The translations under genes and the position numbers were made by a program. Positions 7,313-13,808 of a DNA stretch of 20,739 bases are shown piece after piece (position 1 is the stretch's first letter; every line of letters begins with the position of its first letter). The notes under the pieces were generated by a model. The model did no database searches. It worked only from the letters and a program-made list of their open reading frames with translations, and was not told the origin of the DNA. This DNA comes from Serpens sp035497635. GTDB lineage: Bacteria; Pseudomonadota; Gammaproteobacteria; Pseudomonadales; Pseudomonadaceae. Where the stretch lies: positions 1 to 20,739 of the forward strand of contig DATJDB010000196.1 of NCBI GenBank assembly GCA_035497635.1. The letters are read 5' to 3'.

Positions 7313-8043
7313 AACCGTTGTCAGTGATCTTTCGCCGCGAGTTGGCCAGTTACTTTTCCACGCCGCTGGCCTATGTGTTTCTGGTGATCTTCCTGGTGCT
7401 GTCCGGGGTGTTCACCTTCTACTTGGGCGGCTTCTACGAGCGCAACGAGGCGGATCTGGGCGTGTTCTTCAGCTTCCATCCCTGGCTCTATCTGTTCCTG
7501 GTGCCGGCCATCGCCATGCGCTTGTGGGCCGAGGAGCGCAAGTCCGGCACCATCGAGCTGCTGATGACCCTGCCGATCAGTCGCGCCGAAGCGGTGGCCG
7601 GCAAGTTTCTCGCCGCCTGGGTATTTGCCGGGCTGGCGCTGCTGCTGACCTTCCCCATGGTGCTGACCGTGAATTACCTGGGTGAGCCGGACAACGGCGT
7701 CATTCTCACCGGCTACCTGGGCAGCTGGCTGCTGGCCGGCAGCTACCTGGCGGTGGGTGGTTGCATGTCCGCGCTGGCGCGCAATCAGGTGATCGCCTTC
7801 ATCCTCGCGGTCAGCGTCTGCTTTCTGTTCATCGTCAGCGGCTTTCCGATGGTGCTCGACCTGTTCAGCGCCTGGGCGCCGCAGGGGCTGGTCGACGCGG
7901 TGGCCTCGCTGAGCTTCCTGGTGCGCTTCGACGCCATCAGCAAGGGCGTGATCGACCTGCGTGACCTGCTGTATTTCCTCAGCTTCATCGCCGCCTGGCT
8001 GGCCGCCACGGCGGTGGTGATCGATCTGAAGAAGGCGGACTGA
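7309..8043 (+). CDS. ABC-2 type permease, GldF-like
   Basis: This 244-residue inner-membrane permease has about six helices. The first begins in the ABC-2 pattern (FRRELASYFSTPLAYVFLVIFLVLSG). The conserved loop AEERKSGTIELLMTLPIS (about residues 75-92) is the coupling segment typical of ABC-2 permeases that face a GldA-like ATPase. The helix ACMSALARNQ-type region and the last helix (LLYFLSFIAAWLAATAVVIDL) follow the same plan. The gene starts inside the stop of the ATPase gene (ATGA overlap) and ends 2 bases before the next start, so the genes are surely in one transcript. A single permease gene suggests a homodimeric channel or pairing with the GldG-like protein. The transported molecule is unknown. 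Confidence 0.9.
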   Translation: MKPLSVIFRRELASYFSTPLAYVFLVIFLVLSGVFTFYLGGFYERNEADLGVFFSFHPWLYLFLVPAIAMRLWAEERKSGTIELLMTLPISRAEAVAGKFLAAWVFAGLALLLTFPMVLTVNYLGEPDNGVILTGYLGSWLLAGSYLAVGGCMSALARNQVIAFILAVSVCFLFIVSGFPMVLDLFSAWAPQGLVDAVASLSFLVRFDAISKGVIDLRDLLYFLSFIAAWLAATAVVIDLKKAD

Positions 8044-8045
8044 CC

Positions 8046-9860
8046 ATGAAACGCATCCTGTATTCCGGCCTCGGGCTGTTGCTCATCGCCGTGGCCTTTC
8101 TAGCCTTCAATGGCCTGTCCGGCGCGCTGCTGAGCGGCGCGCGCCTGGACCTGACCGAACAGAAGCTCTACACCCTGTCGCCGGGCAGCCGGCAGATTCT
8201 CGACGCGCTCGATGAGCCGTTGACCCTGCGGCTGTTTTATTCCGACCAGGCCACCGGGGAGCTGCCGGCGTTGCGCAATCAGGCGCGGCGGGTCGAAGAG
8301 TTGCTGCGCACCTACGTGCGCGCCGCCGACGGCAAGCTGAGCCTGCAGGTGATCGACCCCGAGGCGTTCTCCGAACAGGAAGACCAGGCCGCCGAGGCCG
8401 GCCTGCAGGCGGTGCCGCTGAATGCCGGCGGCGAGCAGCTCTATTTCGGTCTGGTGGCCAGCAATGCGCGGGGCGATCGGCAGGTCATCCCGTTCTTTGC
8501 CCTGGAGCGCGAGGAGTTTCTCGAATATGAGATCAGCCGGCTGATCAACAGCCTGGTGCAGCGCGAGCTGCCGGTGGTCGGTGTGCTGTCCGGCCTGCCG
8601 CTCAATGGCGGCTTCGACATGCTGGCCCGTCAACCCACCGCGCCCTGGATGGTCATGGAGGAGATACGCCAGCTGTTTCGCCTGGAAAGCCTGGACAGCG
8701 CCACCGAGGAAATTCCGGCGCATGTCTCGGTGCTGATGCTGGTGCATCCCAAGCAGCTGCCGCAGCAGACCCTGTATGCCATCGACCAGTTCGTGCTGCG
8801 CGGCGGCAAACTGCTGGCCTTCATCGATCCTTACAGCGAAGCCGATACCGGTAGCGGCTTCCCCGGCGAGGCAGCCTCGCGCGCCTCCAGTCTCGATCCG
8901 CTGCTGGCCGCCTGGGGCGTGCATCTGTTGCCCGATCAGGTACTGGCCGACGCCGACTACGGCATGAGCGTGGGCATGGGTGGCGGCCGTCCGGTGCGCC
9001 ATCCGGCCTGGGTCAGCCTGCCTGCCGAGGCGCTCGACCAAGATGATGTGGTCAGCGCCGATCTGGAAGTGCTCAACCTGGCCAGCGCCGGCCTGCTCGA
9101 ATCCCTGCCGGATGCCAGCACCCGCTTCACGCCGCTGCTGCGCAGCTCGCCGCTGAGCATGCCGGTGGACGCCAAACGCCTGGGCATACTGGCCAATCCC
9201 GAGGAGCTGCTGCACGACCTGCGTCCGGACGGCCAACGCAAGGTACTGGCCGCGCGCGTCGACGGACCGGCGCGCAGCGCCTATCCGGACGGTATCGAAG
9301 GCCACCGAGATGGCCTGAAGGATGCCGAGCGCATCGACCTGATCCTGGTCGCCGATACCGATCTGCTCAGTGATCACCTGTGGGTGCAGGTCCAGCAGTT
9401 CTTTGGCCAGCGGGTACCGCAACCGTTCGCCGACAACGCCGGTTTCGTCATCAATGCGCTGGATAACCTGGCCGGCTCCCAGGCGCTGATCAGCGTGCGC
9501 TCGCGGGGCCGTTACCAGCGTCCGTTCGAGGTGGTGCAGGCGCTGCAGCGGCAGGCGGAAACCCGTTTCCTGGAGCAGGAGCAGCGCCTGCAGCAACGTC
9601 TGGCGGACGCCGAGCGGCAACTGGCGCAACTGCAGCGCGGCGCGGATGACGAGATGAGCGCCGAACAGGAGTCGGCGGTGCGCAGCTTCCTCGACGAGAA
9701 GCTGCGCATCCGCAAGGAACTGCGCGAGGTGAACTATCGGCTCAATGCCGACATCGAGGCGCTGGGGCGGACGCTGAAGTTCGTCAACATCGCCCTGATG
9801 CCGCTGCTGCTCACGCTCGGCGCCCTGGGCCTCTGGTTCTGGCGCCGGCGGCGGGCCTGA
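8046..9860 (+). CDS. GldG-like ABC transporter auxiliary protein
   Basis: This 604-residue protein has one N-terminal membrane helix (about residues 5-30), a long extracytoplasmic part and one C-terminal helix (IALMPLLLTLGALGLWFW) followed by RRRRA. The segment after the first helix (RLDLTEQKLYTLSPGSRQIL) and the GLPLNGGFDM...PWMVMEEIRQLF region are hallmarks of the GldG / ABC_transp_aux family, which resembles an IFT52/GIFT-type fold. A glutamine- and arginine-rich stretch at about 500-580 (FLEQEQRLQQRLADAERQLA) should form a coiled coil just before the last helix. It probably sits in the periplasm against the ABC permease; partner and cargo are unknown. ATG 8046 lies 2 bases after the permease stop, and its TGA overlaps the DUF4340 start by one base. 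Confidence 0.88.
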   Translation: MKRILYSGLGLLLIAVAFLAFNGLSGALLSGARLDLTEQKLYTLSPGSRQILDALDEPLTLRLFYSDQATGELPALRNQARRVEELLRTYVRAADGKLSLQVIDPEAFSEQEDQAAEAGLQAVPLNAGGEQLYFGLVASNARGDRQVIPFFALEREEFLEYEISRLINSLVQRELPVVGVLSGLPLNGGFDMLARQPTAPWMVMEEIRQLFRLESLDSATEEIPAHVSVLMLVHPKQLPQQTLYAIDQFVLRGGKLLAFIDPYSEADTGSGFPGEAASRASSLDPLLAAWGVHLLPDQVLADADYGMSVGMGGGRPVRHPAWVSLPAEALDQDDVVSADLEVLNLASAGLLESLPDASTRFTPLLRSSPLSMPVDAKRLGILANPEELLHDLRPDGQRKVLAARVDGPARSAYPDGIEGHRDGLKDAERIDLILVADTDLLSDHLWVQVQQFFGQRVPQPFADNAGFVINALDNLAGSQALISVRSRGRYQRPFEVVQALQRQAETRFLEQEQRLQQRLADAERQLAQLQRGADDEMSAEQESAVRSFLDEKLRIRKELREVNYRLNADIEALGRTLKFVNIALMPLLLTLGALGLWFWRRRRA

Positions 9861-10741
9861 TGAAAGCCTGGCTGGCGCTGCTCCTGCTGCTGCCGCCGGC
9901 GGCGGGCGCCGCGCCCTGGACCGAGGAGCTGGCGGACATCGACGGGCTGGAGCTGCGCCGCGAAGGTCAGCCGCCGGTACGACTGGAACGCCAGGGGCCG
10001 CTCTGGGTCCTGGCCGACAAGGCCGGCTACCCAGCCGATCAGGGGCTGGTGCGCACCTTTTTGGCGGCGTTGGCCACGGCGCAGCCGCTGGAGCATGTCG
10101 CCGCCGACGCGGTGCCGCGCGACATCCGCATCACCCTGCGCCGTGGCGATGCCGCACCGCGCCGGCTGTACCTGGCCAGCGAGAAAAACCCGGAAGGGCG
10201 CCTGCTGTATGCGGGCGACGCGGCCCAGCCCTGGCGAGTGCACGGGCCGTTGCCATTACCGCTGCAGGAACTGAACTGGCTGGATCGTCGGCTGCTTGCA
10301 GTGCCGCCCGACAAAGTACGCGAGCTGCAATTGCAGCGGGCCGATGGTTCGCAACTGGTGTTCTTCCGGCATGGCGAGGTGCCGATGCGTCTGGAGCAAT
10401 TGCCCGGTGCGCAGCCACCGGCGTCGCAGGCACTCGCTGAACTGCTCGCGGTGTTCGCCGACCTGCGCTTCAGCGAGGTGGTGCCGGCCGACCAACTGGC
10501 GTTCAGCAAGCGTCCCCGGCTGCGCTTCAGCCTGCGCACCCAGGACGGCGCAAGGGTTGAGGGTGCGGTATATCGTCACAGCAGCTTCCACTGGCTGACG
10601 CTCGTTCCCGGCGCCAGCCTGCCCGCCGGGCAGCAGGCGGGGCGGGCGGGTTGGCTGTATCAACTTGAATATTGGCAAGTTTCCTTGCTGGAGCGTGAAC
10701 TGGCGGCCTACCGCGGGGCTGATCAGGCGTTTCAGCCATAA
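9860..10741 (+). CDS. DUF4340 domain-containing protein
   Basis: This 293-residue protein has an N-terminal signal sequence or membrane anchor (MKAWLALLLLLPPAAGAAPW), so it is probably exported to the periplasm. The body fits DUF4340: a LERQGPLWVLADKAGYPAD segment, then VRTFLAALATAQPLE, and later WLDRRLLAVPPDKVRELQLQRADG. In my experience DUF4340 proteins commonly follow GldG-like genes in the same operon, which supports a role as the fourth subunit of the transporter. No catalytic motif is visible. ATG 9860 overlaps the previous TGA by one base, the tightest coupling in the operon. No intrinsic terminator follows, so some read-through into the cold-shock gene 195 bases downstream is possible. 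Confidence 0.84.
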   Translation: MKAWLALLLLLPPAAGAAPWTEELADIDGLELRREGQPPVRLERQGPLWVLADKAGYPADQGLVRTFLAALATAQPLEHVAADAVPRDIRITLRRGDAAPRRLYLASEKNPEGRLLYAGDAAQPWRVHGPLPLPLQELNWLDRRLLAVPPDKVRELQLQRADGSQLVFFRHGEVPMRLEQLPGAQPPASQALAELLAVFADLRFSEVVPADQLAFSKRPRLRFSLRTQDGARVEGAVYRHSSFHWLTLVPGASLPAGQQAGRAGWLYQLEYWQVSLLERELAAYRGADQAFQP

Positions 10742-10809
10742 AGGCATTTGGCTATCCATTCGGCTAACAGGGTCTTTTCAGGGCTGGCGGTTTCTTGAAT
10801 ACTGCCCCC

Positions 10810-10868
10810 GCGTCCGGTTTGGCGGGTGAGCTTTTTCAGGGGCTGAGCCTCGCCGGCTTCACGGACGC
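10810..10868 (+). promoter_or_regulatory. Structured leader upstream of the cold-shock gene
   Basis: GCGTCCG (10810-10816) pairs perfectly with CGGACGC (10862-10868), and the enclosed bases contain further GC-rich pairing (GGCG with CGCC, AGC with GCT). It lies within the 194-base gap between the DUF4340 stop and the cold-shock start, followed by an A/T-rich run (10901-10920) close to the ribosome site. Cold-shock mRNAs often carry long folded leaders; whether this one acts as a thermosensor is inference. Confidence 0.4.
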
Positions 10869-10935
10869 AAGGCCCCTCGATGGATTCAAGGGCGCCACTT
10901 CTAATAAAAATTGCTTAGTTGGAGATGTGGTAGAG

Positions 10936-11145
10936 ATGGCTAATCGTGAAGTAGGCACCGTCAAGTGGTTCAATGACGCCAAGGGTTATGGATTCATTCA
11001 GCGCGAGGGCGGCGCCGATGTCTTCGTCCATTACCGCGCCATTCGTGGCGAAGGACACCGTTCCCTGACCGAAGGGCAACAGGTCGAGTTCGCCGTGATC
11101 CAGGGCCAGAAGGGTCTGCAGGCCGAAGACGTCGCCGCGCTCTGA
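10936..11145 (+). CDS. Cold-shock domain protein (CspA family)
   Basis: This 69-residue single cold-shock domain protein binds single-stranded RNA or DNA and usually acts as an RNA chaperone. It contains VKWFNDAKGYGFI with RNP1 (KGYGFI, 16-21) and RNP2 (VFVHY, 29-33), and the QGQKGLQAEDV ending of Pseudomonas family members. The glutamine-arginine insertion QREGG after RNP1 distinguishes it from the ITPQSG type. ATG 10936 is chosen because the cold-shock fold begins there; the frame stays open upstream to a TTG at 10795, but that part has no family similarity. GGAG at 10921-10924 is 11 bases from the start, and a weaker TAGAG is adjacent to it. A strong terminator follows within 10 bases of the stop. 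Confidence 0.92.
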   Translation: MANREVGTVKWFNDAKGYGFIQREGGADVFVHYRAIRGEGHRSLTEGQQVEFAVIQGQKGLQAEDVAAL

Positions 11146-11148
11146 CTC

Positions 11149-11178
11149 AAAAAAGCCCGCCGAATGGCGGGCTTTTTC
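11149..11178. terminator. Rho-independent terminator, probably bidirectional
   Basis: A-run, GCCCGCC (11155-11161), 4-base loop, GGCGGGC (11166-11172), TTTTT. The A-run on the left makes it work on both strands, so it can end the cold-shock mRNA and also the convergent minus-strand gene that stops at 11256. Confidence 0.92.
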
Positions 11179-11255
11179 ATACCGGTAACGCGGTGCCCGC
11201 GGGGCGGGAATGTCGTTCCGTCTGCCGTGGCATTTCTGCGTCGGCGGCCGATCGG

Positions 11256-11627
11256 TCAGCCCGTGCGCCAGACGATCTCTTCCACACCGGTGTCGCTGAT
11301 CCGCAGCCAGCGGTCGGCATCCGCCTCGCCCTGTTGTTCATCCCAGCTCCCCGGGGAGCAGCGCACTTCCACACCCAGTGCTGCATGGGCCGCCTGCGCG
11401 CAGGCCAGATCGTCGTCCCACGGTGTGGCGGCGCTTTTCAGGTACAGGCTGTGCCACTTGCCCACCGCCTGGGGCAACCAGGTCACCTCGATATCACCGC
11501 TGCGGCATTTGTAGGTCTGCCCCTTGCGTTGCCAGGACGTGCAGGGACCAACGGCCTGTTCCAGCCAGGCGGTTACGGCCGGATAGTCGGCGTCCCTGAG
11601 ATAGATCTCGATGTCCGGTTGGCGCAT
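11256..11627 (-). CDS. Conserved hypothetical protein next to rlmA
   Basis: This soluble protein of 123 residues has no motif I can tie to a reaction. It is rich in tryptophan (EVTWLPQAVGKWHSLYLKS, then PGSWDEQQ and a final EEIVWRTG). The pattern of short beta strands with a central helix (LACAQAAHAALGVEVRC) gives a compact acidic domain. There is no signal peptide or membrane helix. I recall a small hypothetical gene between the cold-shock gene and rlmA in Pseudomonas genomes, so the position is probably conserved and the gene real. ATG 11627 is preceded by CAGGA. It lies downstream of rlmA on the same strand, but two inverted REPs separate them, which may limit co-expression. Confidence 0.75.
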   Translation of the reverse strand: MRQPDIEIYLRDADYPAVTAWLEQAVGPCTSWQRKGQTYKCRSGDIEVTWLPQAVGKWHSLYLKSAATPWDDDLACAQAAHAALGVEVRCSPGSWDEQQGEADADRWLRISDTGVEEIVWRTG

Positions 11628-11702
11628 GAAGGGCGGTCCTGATGACGGGCGGAAAGTGGGCGGAGTTTACCTGTTGCGGCGGAATCTGTACCGGGCTGGC
11701 CC

Positions 11703-11733
11703 GTAACGGCAGGAGCGACTTCAGTCGCGAGCT
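11703..11733 (+). repeat. Pseudomonas-type REP (GGAGCGACT hairpin)
   Basis: AGGAGCGACTTCAGTCGCGAGC contains GCGACT (11715-11720) and AGTCGC (11723-11728) as a tight stem after the AGGAGC lead. This is the familiar layout of the REP family dispersed in Pseudomonas chromosomes. It faces the copy at 11763-11788 in inverted orientation, about 35 bases apart. Confidence 0.75.
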
Positions 11734-11762
11734 TTTGGGCGCCTGACGAACTGACACGAAAA

Positions 11763-11788
11763 ACTCGCGGGCGAGTCCGCTCCCACGA
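11763..11788 (-). repeat. Pseudomonas-type REP, inverted partner
   Basis: CTCGC-GG-GCGAG (11764-11775) is followed by TCCGCTCCCAC. On the minus strand this reads GTGGGAGCGGACTCGCC, the classical start of a Pseudomonas REP. With the unit at 11703 it forms an inverted pair (BIME-like) just after the rlmA stop, where it could stall or end rlmA transcripts. Confidence 0.8.
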
Positions 11789-11796
11789 AAAGCAGC

Positions 11797-12600
11797 CTAG
11801 CGGCGCGTAATCCAGTCATAGCGAATCGACACCGTGACTTCCAGCGGCGTATCCACTACCGCCGCCCGACGCTCGGCCGTGGCGCGCCAGCCGTGGGGCG
11901 TCATGGCCAGCAGATCGGCGCGGGCCTGGGCTTGTTCCAGATGCAGCGCATAAGTCAGGGTTTCGCTGTGGGCCAGGGCCATGCCGTCCGGAATCTGCGT
12001 GAGGTGCTTGGCGTCGTCGTAAGGCCGCACTTCGTCATACAGCCGGGCGCGCAGCTCCAGCAGGTGATCGCTGGTCGGCCCCATGCGCAGCAGGCCGCCG
12101 CCGGGCGCCAGCAGGCGCCGGGCTTCCAGCCAGTCCAGCGGACTGAACACGCTGGCCAGCAGGTCGCAGCTGGCGTCGGCCAGCGGGATGCGGGCCATGC
12201 TGGCGACCATCCAGGTCAGTTGCGGCGCCCGCCGGCAGGCGCGCTTGACCGCCTCGCGGGAGATATCCAGCGCGTAGCCATCGGCCTCGGGCAACTGCTC
12301 GGCGATCAGCCCGGTGTAGTAGCCCTCGCCGCAGCCGATATCCAGCCAGCGCTGCGGCGCGTAGCCGGCCGCCAGTTGCGCCAGGCGATTGGCCAGCGGC
12401 GCGTAATGGCCGGCGTCGAGAAAGCGTCGGCGGGCTTCCACCATCGCCTGGTTGTCGCCCGGGTCACGGCTGTTCTTGTGCTGCACCGGCAGCAGGTTCA
12501 GGTAGCCCTGGCGGGCGCGGTCGAAGCGGTGGCCGGCGGGGCAGGCCACGCCGTTGTCGACGCTGTGCAGCACGCCTTGGCAGAGGGGACAGGTCAGCAT
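11797..12600 (-). CDS. rlmA: 23S rRNA (guanine-N1) methyltransferase RlmA (RrmA)
   Basis: RlmA methylates N1 of guanosine 745 in helix 35 of 23S rRNA, near the peptide exit tunnel, using S-adenosylmethionine. The protein has 267 residues. Its N-terminal zinc site has C4, C7, C20 and H24 (CPLC, CPAGH). It is followed by the diagnostic segment GYLNLLPVQHKNSRDPGDN (about 32-50) and FLDAGHY. The SAM-binding motif is WLDIGCGEGYYTG (85-97), and FSPLDWLEARRLLAPGG carries the later Rossmann part. ATG 12600 is chosen because the zinc motif must begin at residue 4; the open frame runs further upstream only as antisense-like sequence inside dapE. It starts 2 bases after the dapE stop, so the two genes are coupled. 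Confidence 0.94.
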   Translation of the reverse strand: MLTCPLCQGVLHSVDNGVACPAGHRFDRARQGYLNLLPVQHKNSRDPGDNQAMVEARRRFLDAGHYAPLANRLAQLAAGYAPQRWLDIGCGEGYYTGLIAEQLPEADGYALDISREAVKRACRRAPQLTWMVASMARIPLADASCDLLASVFSPLDWLEARRLLAPGGGLLRMGPTSDHLLELRARLYDEVRPYDDAKHLTQIPDGMALAHSETLTYALHLEQAQARADLLAMTPHGWRATAERRAAVVDTPLEVTVSIRYDWITRR

Positions 12601-12602
12601 GT

Positions 12603-13745
12603 TCAGACCGCCAGCAATTTCACGAGGGTCTGGTAGTAGACCTCGGTGAGCAGGTCCAGATCGCTGGCCAGCACGCGTTCGTCGATCTGGTGGATGGTGG
12701 CGTTGACCGGCCCCAGCTCGACCACCTGGGTGCCCAGGGTGGCGATGAAGCGGCCATCCGAGGTGCCGCCGCTGGTGGACGGCGTGGTCTCCTGGCCGGT
12801 GATCTCGCGAATGCTCGCCGCCACGGCATCCAGCAGCTCGCCCGGCTGGGTGAGGAACGGCAGGCCGGACAGCGACCAGTCGATGCTCCAGTCCAGGCCG
12901 TGCTTGTCGAGGATCGCCGCCACGCGCTGCTTGAGGCCGTCCTCGGTGGATTCGGTGCTGAAGCGGAAGTTGAACACCACCTGCAGCTCGCCGGGGATCA
13001 CGTTGGTGGCGCCGGTGCCGCCATTGATGTTGGAGATCTGGAAGCTGGTCGGCGGGAAGAAGGTGTTGCCGTCGTCCCAATGCTCGGCAGTCAGCTCGGC
13101 CAGCGCCGGCGCCGCCAGATGGATCGGGTTGCGCGCCAGGTGCGGATAGGCCACATGGCCCTGTTTGCCGCGCACCGTCAGTACGGCGCCCAGCGAGCCG
13201 CGCCGGCCATTCTTCACCACGTCGCCGAGGCGCTCGGTGCTCGAGGGTTCGCCGACGATGCACCAGTCCAGGCGTTCATTCCGCGCGCGCAGGCGCTCCA
13301 CCACGGCCTTGGTGCCATGCTCGGCCGGGCCTTCCTCATCGCTGGTGATCAGGAAACTGATCGCGCCCGTGTGGTTCGGATAATCGGCCACGAAGCGTTC
13401 GACGGCGATGATCATCGACGCCAGGCTGCCTTTCATATCGGCCGCGCCCCGGCCGCGCAGCATGCCGTCGGCGTCGATCTGCGCCTCGAACGGGCTGAGC
13501 TGCCATTTGGCTTCCGGGCCGGTGGGCACCACATCGGTGTGGCCGGCGAAGCACAGCACCGGGCCTTCGCCGCCGCGCCGCGCCCAGAAGTTGTCCACCT
13601 CGGCGATACGCATCGGTTCCACGCTGAAGCCACAGGCCGCCAGGCGTCGCATCATCAGTTCCTGGCAGCCTTCGTCCAGCGGCGTGACCGAGGGACGGCG
13701 AATCAGCTCGCAGGCGAGCTCCAGGGTAGGGGACAGGGTGCGCAT
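12603..13745 (-). CDS. dapE: Succinyl-diaminopimelate desuccinylase DapE
   Basis: DapE hydrolyses N-succinyl-LL-2,6-diaminopimelate to LL-diaminopimelate and succinate, a late step of the succinylase route to lysine and peptidoglycan. The protein has 380 residues. Metal-binding and catalytic positions of the M20 family are present: H69 and D71 in CFAGHTDVVP, D103 in GRGAADMKG, E137-E138 in LITSDEEGP, E167 in CIVGEPSST and H352 in NATIHQID. The dimer-domain segment HVAYPHLARNPIHL is intact. ATG 13745 has GGAG 5 bases upstream. It follows ndvB by 63 bases and precedes rlmA by 2, so ndvB-dapE-rlmA may share a transcript. The acyl-transfer partner dapD lies about 6 kb away in this window. Confidence 0.96.
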   Translation of the reverse strand: MRTLSPTLELACELIRRPSVTPLDEGCQELMMRRLAACGFSVEPMRIAEVDNFWARRGGEGPVLCFAGHTDVVPTGPEAKWQLSPFEAQIDADGMLRGRGAADMKGSLASMIIAVERFVADYPNHTGAISFLITSDEEGPAEHGTKAVVERLRARNERLDWCIVGEPSSTERLGDVVKNGRRGSLGAVLTVRGKQGHVAYPHLARNPIHLAAPALAELTAEHWDDGNTFFPPTSFQISNINGGTGATNVIPGELQVVFNFRFSTESTEDGLKQRVAAILDKHGLDWSIDWSLSGLPFLTQPGELLDAVAASIREITGQETTPSTSGGTSDGRFIATLGTQVVELGPVNATIHQIDERVLASDLDLLTEVYYQTLVKLLAV

Positions 13746-13808
13746 GAGGGCTCCACGGCGGGTCGGAAAGTCGGGGCGCGTATCTTAAAGGAAAGCTCCG
13801 CGTTGCCG

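Noticed and set aside
12601..13263. A longer RlmA starting about 220 codons upstream
   Set aside because: The extension lies wholly inside dapE in another frame, and the zinc-binding cysteines place the true start at 12600.
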